Both the position numbers and the translations under genes were made by a program. The notes beneath the pieces were generated by a model. That model had not been told where the DNA came from. It was given only the letters and a program-made list of their open reading frames with translations, and did not search any database. This document shows, piece by piece, positions 49,061-60,589 of a DNA stretch of 64,000 bases (position 1 is its first letter; each line of letters begins with the position of its first letter). Origin of the DNA: Cymbidium sinense (lineage: Eukaryota; Streptophyta; Magnoliopsida; Asparagales; Orchidaceae); NCBI GenBank assembly GCA_021442155.1, contig CM038214.1:139848040-139912039 (forward strand). The letters run 5' to 3'.

Positions 49061-49066
49061 TAGGGT

Positions 49067-51270
49067 TTTGTTTTTTTTACAAAAAGTTAAAATTTTATTA
49101 TCTTAAAAATAAAGGATATAATATCTTTAAAAGGGGTAAAGCTCAAAATTCTACTACTCACAGAGATACAAGAAACCTAAAGAGCTAAAGCCCCATCTAA
49201 GTATAATTGAAAAAAGAAAATAAAAGAGTAAAAGCACAACATAAAAGCAATTGAGAAATGACATAGAAAGGGCTAATATAACTTAAGAAAATAGTAAAAG
49301 GACTAGTCAGCAACAGCTCATGATCCCTTTGAGAAGGCAAGATAAGCAAGATCCACCTCAACAACAATTGAGTTGGCTAAGTAAAGATCTTTCCATCTAT
49401 GAAGTTCCAACCTGCAAAAGAAATCTGCAAAACACTACAAAGGCAATGGTCATAGGTCATGGAAAAATTATAAAGTAAACAATTGAGAAAGAGCTAATAA
49501 AGAGGAGGCTCAAGCTCAGTTAAGATCATCTCAAGGGGCAATAATACATATGAGCATCCAAAATTCATGAGAAGGGCTACAATCATATGCATGCTACCAA
49601 CCAGAGAGAAGATATGGGGAAACATTAACGCAATCATAGCCAGGATACATGATATAAGAAACCATCCAAGGTAAAATAGTCCATACTGATCTAGTTCCTA
49701 CTCCAAAAAATAAAGAAAAATAGCAAATTAGTAGCCAGTAACTCACCAACCAAAACCCACAATTGACCAAACACATAAAGCCAACATCCCAGAAGTTACA
49801 ACATGGTCTCTTGCTGAGAATAACCCACAACTATCTCTATAGCAATAGCAATCCAAATCCAAAGGAAAAACCTCCACCCAAACAACAAAATAGTAGAGAT
49901 AAGCAAAGACCGTGAGAGAGGAAAGCATAGAGAGACCAAGAGGGCATCCAAAAATCACCATCAAAACCACCACCAATGCAGCCAAAAAGGAAAGCAAATC
50001 CACCATCACCAACTAATAAAAAAATATTAAGAAATAAGGAGAGCCAACTAAACCAAAGGGAGTCAATAATAACAGTCAACATAAAGCCCAAAACACCAAG
50101 CCATGACACAAGCATCCAAGGCAAGACATCAACCCCAAAAAACCCCTCAAGCAGCCAACCCCCAATAACAAGTCCTAAAATAGGACCAAAAAAACCACAA
50201 GACCTCATATCCCCCACCAAAAAAATAGCCAATAAAACCACCAGCTAGCTAAAATAATGTAAGAAGTCGAGAGAGGAAAACCAACACCCAAATCGGAAGC
50301 AAAATAAAGGAAAAAAGCACCCAAGAGAGGATAACCAACCTAGAGCGACTTAAACCCAACCAAAAGCACCTAAACCAACCATCAACATACCAACACATCC
50401 ACCCAACCAACCAACCAACCAAAATAAACCATCCAACAAAACCAACCAAAGATGAGCCAATACTGAGCCCAAAAAAGAGGAAAAAGAAGAAAAGCATAGA
50501 AAGCCACAACCCACTTGGAGATCTCCAAAATAACCAAGAAATAAAAATGGTAGTCACCCAGCCAAACTAGAAATAGCCAAGGAATACCACCCAACCAGAA
50601 GTAGCAAAATTGTAAGGAAAGGAGCAAGGCCAGAAGAAAATAAAAACACTTCCAAATTGTAAAGAGCAGATAGTTACTACAAGGAGAAAATAGGGAGACA
50701 ACAACCATAGAACAACTAACTCCAATTCACAAGGTAGATGGAACCAACCAAAAAAACCCAAGCCAAACCAAAAAAGAGAATAGAATAACCCAAAAAACCC
50801 AAAACTAAGCTAAAGAGGCCAACAACCATGAAAAAATAACCACCCAAAATAGCCAGATGAAAGAAAGTAATAAACAAAGAACCAGCAACCAACTATAGCA
50901 TCCAAATAATTCAAAATGGCCGCAACCATCCAAAACTAGAGGCAAACCCAACATTCATTGGTAAAAGGGGTAGGCCAAAATCTAACATAGCCACAACCCA
51001 ACAAGAGACACAAAGCATGAGCCAAAGAAAGAAAACCACGAGGCTCAAAAGATAGGGAAACCAATTAGAAATAGCACCACAAAGACCCAAAAAAAAGGAT
51101 AGGCAAGTATAGAATGGGGAAAAGAAGAAGGGGGTGTAAGTATAGAAATAAACTCAGTAAAAACCACTTTCTATTGAGGGGAGCACAAAAAAAACAACAA
51201 AAAATAAACAAAATAAAATCACCATAGAAAAAGATCAATAAAAGAGTAGAAGGTTAAAATCTATGATAAG
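49067..51270 (-). other. Long LINE 3' tail with T/G-rich, hydrophobic open frames
   Basis: About 2.2 kb between the ORF2 end and the A-run. The minus strand is T- and G-rich with repeated GGTTTGG/TTGGTTGG words (49740-50780), which creates overlapping frames of up to 134 codons full of Phe, Leu, Gly and Trp (for example 49837-50241 and 50249-50557). None matches a family I know and they overlap each other in different phases. I treat them as composition effects in a 3' UTR. Confidence 0.6.
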
Positions 51271-51790
51271 GCTATCTAGTGTTATCCAGATTGACCAGAC
51301 CACACAGATGCTTAGGTAAGCTATGGTTATCAAATAAAGTGAGCTCATTTAATTCCCCTCCCAAATTAGCCAGGAAATTAGCACAAGCATTTCCTTCATG
51401 AAGAATGTGAGAAATTTTGTTCCAAACTTGAGAAAGAAGCTTTTTAGTTTGATTAAGAAGTAAAATAAGTTAGCATTTCCCATTTTAGTATTATTGAGCA
51501 TATCAAGTAAAAGGAGAGCATCAACTTCAATCCAAATATTAAAGAGGCCTTCGCTTAAAAAAATATCAATAGCTTTGTTAGTAACCATGAGTTTAGCATA
51601 AACAAAAGGATAAGCTTTGAGGGGGTAGGCAAAAGCACAAATGACAGTGCATTTAGAATCCCTAAGAATTCCACCATAGCCATATTTGTTTGGGGAAATC
51701 GAACCATCAATATTGATCTTAATAGAATTTTATTTAGGCTTAATCCAATGTATAATCCTAATACTCTTGTAGGAAGGATCGTCATGCAAA
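51270..51790 (-). pseudogene. LINE RNase H domain, one stop
   Basis: The minus strand reads IRIIHWIKPK, a stop, NSIKINIDGSISPNKYGYGG, ILRDS, and further on LMVTNKAIDIFLSEGLFNIW and IEVDALLLLDML. INIDGS and the E-x-D-A-L pattern are the first and later acidic motifs of the RNase H domain found at the end of plant LINE ORF2. The frame changes once near 51430, and the ORF2 end is probably TAG near 51275. The likely role was removal of RNA from the RNA-DNA hybrid. Confidence 0.85.
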
Positions 51791-51989
51791 GTGATACCTA
51801 GTTTTTAGCCACAAATTTATAACCTCTAAAGTGAAAATTGCTAATTAAATTTGCATTAAACAAAGCATGAATTTTTCTTAGTTCTATAAGGATTTTTTAT
51901 GGTTCATAAGGATGATATTTAGCATCATTTTTATCCATCCAAATGAACCAAATAAGGGTAATAGTAATTAAAACTTTGATATGACCTTT

Positions 51990-52430
51990 CACAATTTTAT
52001 GGAAACAAACTTCAAGAAGTTGATATAACTATAGAGAGCCGTGAAAATAGTTAGTGTTAAATAAATCATCATACCATATCCAAATTTTCGAAGCAATAGT
52101 TCCATTGACAAAAACATGATTAACATTTTCAATATGAAAGAATAATAACACAAAAGGTAAGTAAAACCCTTTAAGTCGAGAGAATCAACCAGGATGAAGT
52201 TATTCAAAATCCTCCAAGCTAAAACTAAATAAGAAATGGGAATGATATTGTTCCAAAGTTTAATGAAAACATTAGAGGTGTTCTTTATTTCAAATAAAAT
52301 TTCAAACCTCTTAAGAATGAAATCACCATTATAAGAGAGCTTGCAAAGGATTTGATATGGTTTATTAGAAAGATAGATGTTTACAAAACTTGTCAAAAAT
52401 AGATATATGAATGTAGTTCAAGTTTGGGGT
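51990..52430 (-). pseudogene. LINE zf-RVT region, broken
   Basis: An open minus-strand frame (52396 to 51989) reads KRFEILFEIKNTSNVFIKLW, then ISYLVLAWRILNNFILVDSL, matching the segment between RT and RNase H in plant LINEs (the L-A-W-R-I-L-N-N-x-I-x-V-D pattern). The following Cys/His residues expected for the zinc-binding part lie in other phases (CYYSF, NHVFV-like), so the frame has shifted. This domain follows the RT core, which is missing by 5' truncation. Confidence 0.8.
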
Positions 52431-52672
52431 TAGGTTTAAGGTTTTAAAAAAAAATTAAGTAAACCATTAGTTTTGGTTTATTTTTTTATATTTAGTTTAT
52501 TTGTTTATTTATTTAGGTTTAGGGTTTAGGGTTAGTTTAGGGTTTAGTGTTTAGGTTTTTAGGGTTTAAGGTTTAGGGTTTAGGGTTTATGGTTTAGGGT
52601 TGTGATTTAGGTTTTAGGTTTTAGATTTAGGGTTTTGAAGATTTAGGTTTTAGGTTTAGGTTTTTTGGTTTG

Positions 52673-53089
52673 GTTTTTTTTAATAGAGAATAACAAATTC
52701 AACATTTCTTCTTTTTATTTCATCAACCAAGTAACACACAAGTTTTCTATGACATGATAACATAGTTAAAAAATGTGCACATAGAGAAAATGAAAACCCT
52801 AGATAACTAGAACCATCTCTACATAAAGACATTTAAGCAGATGGATCAAGTGTTCTTTAGTTTCTAGCCCCATCAAAACCACCCTCGCCTCAAGTAGAGG
52901 GATCCACCATCATATCATCTCTCCCTCCACCGCCACAGTTGTAAGCTCCATCGCCTCCTCATCAACAACCACCACTACTTACCACCACCTCCATATCCAC
53001 TGGGCCTCTATCACCACCACCGCAGTGCCTTACCTTCACCCTCATTTAGATCTAGATTGATGGTGATGTTTATCAAGGTTTATCATTCT
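52673..53089 (-). pseudogene. GRP fragment, copy 16 (many small deletions)
   Basis: All landmarks of the module are present in order (A-run, 3' UTR blocks, Gly-rich part, INHHQSRS-like RRM end) but the copy is about 70 bases shorter than others through many deletions of one to ten bases, for example in the NITV region (GATGGTGATGTTTATCAAGG on the + strand). No frame is open for more than a few dozen codons. Confidence 0.83.
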
Positions 53090-53829
53090 GGGATTAGGTT
53101 TAGGTTTAGGTTTATTTGTTTTAGGGTTTATGTTTTTTTTAAAATAGTTTCTTTTTAGGTTTTGGTTTATGGTTTCTTTATTTATAGTATTTAAGTTTAT
53201 TTAGAGTTTATGATTTTAGTTTAGGGTTTATTAGTTTTATTTTTAGTTAGGGTTTATTTTTTATTTAGGGTTTAGTTTAGGTTTTATGGTTTGTTTTTCT
53301 TTTTTTAGTAAAGTAAATTAGGTTTAGGTTTCTTTAAGTTTATTTATTTATTTTATTAATTTTAGTTTTTTTTTAAGTTTATTTTTTATTTTATTTATTT
53401 TAGTTTATTTATTTTAAGTTTATTTATTTTAGTTTAGGGTTTTTATTTTATTTATTTTTAAGTTTAGTTTATTTTTTGAGTTTTATTTTTAAGTTTAGGT
53501 TTTATTTTTTATTTTTAGATTCATTTAGGTTTTATATTATTTTTTTTAAGTATTTTAGGTTTTATTATTTATTTTAGGTTTTATTTTTTTTTAGTTTAGG
53601 TTTAGGTTTATTTTAGGTTTTATCTTTATTTTAGGTTTAGATTTAGTTTTTTTTCAAGTTTATTTTATATATTTAATGTTATTTATTTATTTTATTTTAT
53701 CAAGTATTTTTTTAAGTAAGGGTATTTTATTATTTTTAGGTATTTTTGTTAATTTATTATTTTATAAGTTTTAATATTTATGTCAAGTTTATTTAGCCTG
53801 GTTTTATCTTAATTTGTTTATCTTTAGAG

Positions 53830-54010
53830 GTTTATTTATATTTATTTTATTAGTATCATTGGGCCCATTAGTAGGTCATATATTTTATTATATTTTAGTA
53901 GGTTTATCTTTATTATTTAGAGTGTGTCTTAGGTCAGGCCTTGGAGGGATAGGAGGAAAGATAGTAGGGACATCATAGGGCCTAGAGTTTTTATCAGGTC
54001 AGGGTTATTT
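53830..54010 (+). other. Short non-canonical stretch in the array
   Basis: Words such as CATTGGGCCCATTAGTAGG, GTCTTAGGTCAGGCCTTGG and GGGACATCATAGGGCCTAG interrupt the C-poor filler for about 180 bases. No protein or RNA similarity recognised. The stretch resembles a mild form of the C-rich patches at 57390 and 60590. Confidence 0.45.
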
Positions 54011-55861
54011 GTTTTATTTATTTTATTTTTTTAATTTTAAATTAAGTAAACTGCTTTAGGTTTATTTTAGTTTATTTAGTTTTTTTTTTTAAATTTTAGT
54101 TTAGTTTCTTTTATTTTAATCTAGGTTTATTTTATTTTTATTTAGATTATTATTTATGTTAGTTTAGGTTTCTTTATTTTAGTTTATTTATTATGTATAG
54201 TTTTATTAGGTTTATTTTGTAATTTAATATATTTATTTTATTTTTTGGTTTAGGTTTATTTTTATTTTTATTTTATATTTAGTTTTAGTTTTCTTTTATT
54301 TTTAGGTTTATCTTTAGCTTTTTATTTTAGGTTCATTTTAGTTTTATTTTTAGTTTATATTTTAAGTTTATTATATTTTATTTAGTTTATTTAGGTTTTA
54401 TTTATCTATTTTAGGTTTAGTTTAGGTTTTATTTATTTTAGTTTATTTTATTTTAGTTTAGGTTTAGGTTTCTTTATTTTTTATTATTTTATTTTATTTT
54501 TATTTTATTTTTTATGGTTTTATTATATTTTTATTTTTTTAGGTTTTATTATTGGGTTTATTTTTGGTTTATATTTTAATTTAGTTTTATTTTATTAGGT
54601 TTATTTTATTTTATTTACATTTAGTTTTATTTATTTTAGTTTTTATTCTAAGTTTATTTAATTTACAGTTTTTATTTATTTTATTTTAGTTCATTTTGAT
54701 TTTATTTTATTTATTTTATTTATTTAGTTTTAGTTTAATTAGTTTTTTATTTATTTAATTTAATTATTTAGATTTAGGTTTCTGCTTTTATTTTTATTTG
54801 GTTTTGGCCTTTTTATTTTAGGATTCAGTTTATGTTTGTGGTTTAGGTTATTTTAGTTTATTTAGTTTAAGGTTTAGTATTTTATTTTTGTGGTTGGTTT
54901 TTTAGTTAGTTTAGTTTAGTTTTAGTTTAGTTTTTAGCAAGGTTTATTTTTATTTTTTTATTATTATGTTTTAAATAAATAAACCCAGGTTTAATGTTTT
55001 ATTTTTTTATTTATTTTATTTTATTTTCATTTATTTAGGTTATTTTATTTATTTAGTTTAGTTTATTTTAGGTTTATTTATTTTAGTTTTATTTTAGTTT
55101 ATTTTAGGTTTATTTAGTTTATTTATTTTAGTTTTGTTTATTTTATATTTTTTTAGGTTTATTTATTTTTTTTATAGTTTAGGTTTAGGTTTTATTTATT
55201 TCTTAGTTTTTAGGTTTTTTATTTTAGATTTATTTAAGTTTAGTTTTGTTTTTATTTTAGTTTATTTTAGTTTTATTTTATTTTTTATTTTGTTTAGTTT
55301 AGGGTTGGGTTTATTTTATTTATTTTATTATTTTATATTAGGTTTAGTTTTTTTTTTTAGTTTAAAGTTTAGGTTTATTTTATTTATTTTGGTTTATTAT
55401 TAAGTTTATTTTTTAGATTGTTTTAGTTTTTATTTTATTTTATTTTTGGTTTATTATTTTAATTAGGTTTATTTTTATTTTATAAGTTTTATTTTATAGT
55501 TTAGGTTTTTATTATTTTATTTTATTTAATATTTTTTTTTAGTAGTAGGTTTAGTATGTTTAGTTTATTTATATTTTATTTTATTTTTTATGTTTTTATT
55601 TTATTTTTTAGTTTAGGTTTTTTTATATGTAGGTTTATTAGGGTATATTTTTTTTATGGCTCAGTTTAGTTTATTTTATTTTAGGTAGGGTAGGTTTAGG
55701 GTTTAGGGAGGGTTTAGTGGTCAGGGTATTTTTAGATTTTGGAGGTTATGTATGGTAGTATATTTTTAGTTAGGGTAGGGTTTAGGGGAGTTTATTTATT
55801 ATTTATTTTAGTTTTAGTTTAGGGTTTAGTTTGGTTTAGGGTTTTTAGTTTTGGGTTTGGG

Positions 55862-56351
55862 TTTTTTTTAACAGTGAATAAATTCAGATTTAACATTTCT
55901 TTTTAAAGATTTTTTCAACCAAGTAACACACCAGGTTCTCTAAGAGATAAGTGATGACATAGATCAAATATGAGCACGCATAGGGCTAATAAAAAATCCT
56001 AGATAATTAGAACCTGTCTCTACTATAAAGATAAAGTTCCATAAGCAGCAGATCAAATCAGTCGTACTTTAGTTTCCCTAGTTCCTATTAGAACCACCAT
56101 GGCCTCTCGCGTATAGGGTGCCACCATCATATCCTTGATATCTCCCTCCGCCACCACCACGGTTGTAACCTCCGTAGGTCCTCCTGCCTCCATAACCACT
56201 AATGCTCCAACCACCACCTCCATATCCATCAGCACCTCCAGATCCCCTACCACAACTGCGATAACCACTGCCTCCGCCTTGGCCTCCACCGCTAGATCTA
56301 GACTAAGCCTAGTTGACGGTGTTGTTCCTGCCATCACAGTTTTTCCCATTC
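55862..56351 (-). pseudogene. GRP fragment, copy 17
   Basis: Minus strand: NGKNCDGRNNTVN, then TAG-GCT-TAG where NQAQ is expected (both Gln codons changed), SRSSGGGQGGGSGYRSCGRG, GADGYGGGGWSISGYGG and RGGGGGRYQGYDGG, ending RGHGGSNRN-stop. Apart from the two TAG codons the frame is open to its natural end. The 3' UTR is complete with the A-run at 55863-55869. Confidence 0.92.
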
Positions 56352-56589
56352 TTAGGGTTTAGGTTTATTTTTTAGTTTATTTAGTTACTTTAGGTTTAGG
56401 GTTTAGGTTTAGGGTTTAGTGTTGTGGGGTTTAGTGTTTTGGGGGTTAAGGTTTGTGGTTTTGTGTTTTGTGTTTAATGCTTTAGGGTTTAAGGCTTTAG
56501 GGTTTAGCATTATGATTTTATTAGGGTTTAGTGGTTTAGGTTGTGGTTGTGGTTGTATGTGGTGGTTTATTCTTTGTGGTGGTTTAGAG

Positions 56590-56705
56590 GTTAGGTTAGG
56601 GCTCAGTGTGTGGCCTTTAGGCACAGTGCCTAGGGCCCAGGGGCTCAGGCCCAGGGCCAGTGTGGCCCAGGGCCTAGGGGTTTAGGGCCTAGGATCTGTG
56701 TGGCG
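56590..56705 (+). other. CCCAGG/GGCCTAGG-rich patch
   Basis: About 115 bases of GCTCAGTGTGTGGCC, GGGCCCAGGGGCTCAGGCC and GGCCCAGGGCCTAGGGG words within the array, directly followed by a stretch (56710-57380) where the usual TTTATTTTAG filler reads TTTATCTTAG. Unusually C-rich for this region. Confidence 0.6.
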
Positions 56706-57389
56706 TCTTGGAAAGACAAACCCAGTTTTAGGTTTTTTAGCATATTAGTTTATTCTTTATCTATCTTAGTTTAGCATTATTTTCTATTTAGCCTTAGCTT
56801 ATTTATCTTAGTCGATCATTTCTTGTCATTTTCAGCTCAGCCTTAATTTAGTGAGCTTTTATTTTATTTTATCTTTAGGTTTGTTTTTTTCATTTCTGCC
56901 CAGGTCTAGGATCTTAATTTATTCTTGTGCCTAGGCTCCAGGTTTATTTTATCATCTTTTAGGTTTTATCTTTTAGTCCAGGTTTAGTTTTATTTAGTTA
57001 TTTATCTTATCTTTATCTAGTTTAGATTTAGTCATTCTAGGTAAGGTTAACATATTTTATGATAGTTTATTTATCTTAGCCTAGGTTTAGGTCATTTTAT
57101 TTTGCTCAGGTTTTTTTTTTGTTTAGAGTTTAGGATTTATTATATATTTTTTAGGTTTATTTTTAGATCAAGTTTAGAGTTTCATCTTGATCTTTATTTT
57201 ATTTTATATTTAGTTTTTTATCTTGGATCTATTTCATGTATCATTTATTTAGTTTAGTTTTATTTATTTTATTTTATCTTACTCTCCTTTTAATTTATTT
57301 TTGGCTTTAGGTTTAGGTTAGAATTTATTTATTTCATCTATATTATTTTGATTTAGATTTTTATCCATCATTCTCAGTGTCTTTTATCA

Positions 57390-57640
57390 AACCCAGGCAC
57401 AGGCCTTGAGGCCTAGCTCAGGGCTGTTTCAGGGCCTAGTGCCCAGGCCTTTAGGGCCCAGGGTTCCAGGCCCAATGGCCTTAGGCCCAGCTTTCAGTCT
57501 AGGTCAGATCAGGGCTCAAGATCCAGCCTCAAGGCCTGGTTGTGGCTCAGGCCTGTGGCTCAGGCCTTGGGAAGTTTAGGGTTTATGGCCTGGGTGCCCA
57601 GGGTTATGGTGTTTAAGGCTCAGTGGCTTGGGTGGGCCTG
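57390..57640 (+). other. CCCAGG/GGCTCAGG-rich patch
   Basis: About 250 bases of CAGGCC, GGGCCCAGGG and GTGGCTCAGGCC words, ending just before an anchor variant (TCTAAATCAAGCAAACCGACG, about 57652). No coding or RNA signal recognised. Confidence 0.6.
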
Positions 57641-58515
57641 TTTAGTAGTTTTCTCTAAATCAAGCAAACCGACGGCCTAAGTTTATTTTAGTTTAATTAT
57701 TTTATCTATATATTTATTTTAGGCTTATTTTTTGTTTTATTTAATTTAGTTTTTCTATTTTATTTTAGTTTAGTCTTTATTTGAGTTTATTTTTAGTTTA
57801 GGTTTAGTTTAGATTTTATTTTAGTTTAGTTTTATTTATTATTTTATCTTATTTAGGTTTTATTTTCTTTTTGCTCAGGTTTTATTTTCTCTTTTAGTTT
57901 TAGTTTATGCTTTCTCTTTTGGGTTTATTTATAGGTTTATTTTTTTAGTTTCATTTTTTTTATTTAATTTATTTTATTTATTTATTTTGTATTTAGTATT
58001 TATTTTAGGTTTAGTTTTTATTTTATTAGTTTAGTTTAGTGTTTAGTTTTATTTTAGTTTAGGTTTAATTTATTTTAATTTATTTATATTTATTTATTTT
58101 TATATTTAGATTTTTTTTTTAGGATTTTTTTATTTATTTTATTTTAAGCTTAGTTTTTATTTTATTTATTTTATTTTATTTATAGATTTATTTTTATTAA
58201 AGGTTTATTTAATTTTAATTTTAGGTTTTATTTATTTTATAGTTAGAGTTTATTTTAGGTCAGTAGTTAGGTTTTTTATCTTTTATTTATATTTTTTATT
58301 TCTCTTTTTAGTTTAGTTTAGGTTTTAGGGTTTGGGGTTTGTATCAGGGCCTGGGGTTTGGGTCTATGGGTTTTTTGTGTTGTTTTGGGTTTTGGGTTTT
58401 TGGGTTTTAGCTTGGTTTTGGTTTGGCCTAGGGGTTTAGGGTTTTAGGGTTTAGGGTTTTAGGTTTAGTTTGGTGGTTATTTTAGGTTTAGGCTGTGTTT
58501 TAGTTTAGAGTTTTG

Positions 58516-58953
58516 GTTTTTTTTAACAGAGCACAAATTCAGATTCAACATATCAACCACATAACACACCAAGTTTTCTAAGTCACAAGCGATGACATAG
58601 ATAAAAATTGAGCACTCATAGAGCAAATCAAAAACCCTAGATTATTAAAATTGTCTCTATTGTAAAGACACAATTCCATAAGAAATCGGATCGCCATTCT
58701 TCGCTTTTCTAATTCCCTTTAGAACCACCGACATCTCGTGTAGCAAAGATCCACCATCATATCCCCATCTCTCCATCCACCACCACCATGGTTGTAACCT
58801 CTGCTCCTCCCTCAAAACAACTACCTCCACCATTTCCATATCCACCAAGACACCAAATCCCCCACAACCACATAATTGCCACCTCCTTTGTCTCCATCGC
58901 CATCTAGAATGAGCCTAGTTGATGGTGATGTTCTGCCATCAAGGTTCCCATTC
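58516..58953 (-). pseudogene. GRP fragment, copy 18
   Basis: Module with complete ends but internal deletions: part of the 3' UTR after ATTCAACAT is missing (the TTTCTTCTTTTCG segment), and the Gly-rich part has several indels. The C-terminal RYTRDVGGSKGN-like codons and the INHHQ/LDGRN start are recognisable in different phases. The A-run lies at 58516-58524 on the opposite strand. Confidence 0.86.
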
Positions 58954-60589
58954 TTAGGTTTAAGTTTAGGTTTAGGCTTTAGGGTATAGTTTATTTTTAA
59001 TTTATTTATTTATTTATGTTTGATTTAGGTTTGGGGTTTGTGGAGGTTTAGTGTTGGGGTTTAGGGTTTAGTAGGTTTAGGTTAGGGGTTTAGAGTTCAG
59101 GTTTAGGTTTAGGTTTAGGATTAGGGTTGAGGTTTAGGGTTTATGGTTTAGTTTATGGTTTTAAAAAAAATTAAGCAAACCAAGAGTTTGGGTTTATTTA
59201 GTTTATTTATTTTTTTATTATTTATTTTATTTATATTATTAGTTTATTTATTTTTTATTTTAGTTTTATTTTATTTTTTTTTTAGTATTTATTTTTAGTG
59301 AGTTTTATTTTTATTTTTTATTTAGGTTTAGATTTTATTTTTTATTTTAGGTTTTATTTTTATTTTACATTTTAGGTTTTTTTTTAGTTTTAGGTTTATT
59401 TTTAGTTTTATTTTATATTTAGTTTAGTTTATTTAGGTTCATGTTTTATTTATTTTTAGTTTAGATTATTTTAGTTAAGATTTAGGTTTATTTTATTTTG
59501 TTCATTCTTATTTATTTTTATTTTTTTTATTTTTTAATTTTTATTTATTTTATTTTATTTTTAGTTTATTTTTTTTTGGTTTAGGTTTTATTTAGTTTTT
59601 ATTTTATTTTATTTTAGCTTTATTTTAGTTTTCTTTACATTTATTTTTTATTTTATTTAGTTTTTATTCTTAGGTTTATTTTATTTTATTTAGTTTAGTT
59701 TAGGTTATTTATTTTATTTTAGTTTACTTGATTTGTTTTATTTTATTTTATTTTTTAGGTTTAAGTTTAGTTTTAGTTTTATATATTTTATTTTATATTT
59801 TATTTTATTTAGGTAGGTTTTTTATATTATTTTTTGGTTTTATTTAGTTTAGTTTAGGTTTAGGTCTGGTTTAAGATTTAGGTTTGGGTTGGTTAGGGTT
59901 TGTGGTTTAGGAGGATCAGGGTTTGGGGTGTGGTAGGTAGTTTAGGTTTAGTTGTTTTAGGTTTAGGGAGGTAAGGTATATGGTAGGTTTTTATAGGTTT
60001 TAAAAAAAGTAAATGAGATTTAGTTTATTTTTATTTATTTTAGTTTATTTTTTATTTATGTTTATTTTAATTTAATGTTTTTAATTTATTTATTTATTTT
60101 ATTTTAGGTTTAGGTTTATTTTTTTTTAGTTGAGTTTATTTTATTTTAATTTAGTTTTAGGTTTTATTTTTTATTAGTTCATATTTGTTTAATTTTATAT
60201 TTTAGGTTTTGGTTTAGGTTTTATTTTATATTTTAGGTATTTTTAGTTTATTTATTTTTAATTTATTTTATTTTATTTAGTTTAGGTTTTTATTTTATTT
60301 TAGTTTAGTTTATTTTATTTTTTTAGTTTATTATTTTATTAGTTTTTTTTTTATTGATTTATTTCATTTATTTTATCTTTATGTTTTTTCTTTTTTTAGG
60401 TTTTTTAGTTTATTTATTTTATCTTTTAGGTTTTATTTTTTATTTTATTTAGTTTTTATTTTATTTAGGTCTTTATTAGGTTTATCTTTCTTTTAGTTTT
60501 AATTATATTTTTTTTATTTTTATTTTTATTTTATTTTTAGGTTTAGTTTAATTTTATTTATTCTTGTATCTTTAATTTATTAGAGCCCA

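Larger units (their letters stand above)
35231..49066 (+). repeat. TTTAGGG-type array with GRP modules
   Basis: Continuation of the composite array up to the LINE. Units of about 2.0-2.6 kb carry one GRP module, a TTTAGGG-rich tract, the anchor and C-poor filler. TTTAGGG-rich tracts lie at about 37440-37640, 41520-41880, 43790-44000, 44470-44770, 45910-46080, 46680-46890, 47220-47570 and 48380-48560. Anchors lie near 37165, 37690, 39573, 40475, 41915 and 44775. A special anchor context with an extra T-rich insert is shared at 35180-35240, 37640-37700 and 41870-41930. Embedded items: GRP copies 7-15 and a ribosomal P0 fragment. Confidence 0.9.
49067..52436 (-). mobile_element. LINE (plant L1-type) 3' part, 5'-truncated
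   Basis: On the minus strand it begins inside the RT C-terminal zinc-finger region (zf-RVT), passes through an RNase H domain, then a 2.2-kb tail, and ends GATAATAAAATTTTAACTT followed by an A-run (plus-strand T-run at 49071-49078). An AT-rich polyadenylation-like end with an A-run and 5' truncation is typical of LINEs. It sits in telomere-like DNA: CTTAGGGTTTTG on the left, GGGGTTAGGTTTAAGG on the right. A target-site duplication cannot be separated from the repeats. Confidence 0.9.

Noticed and set aside
49837..50241. 134-codon hydrophobic minus-strand frame as a transmembrane protein.
   Set aside because: It lies in the LINE 3' tail, overlaps other frames in different phases, and its Phe/Leu/Gly/Trp content follows from T/G-rich DNA.
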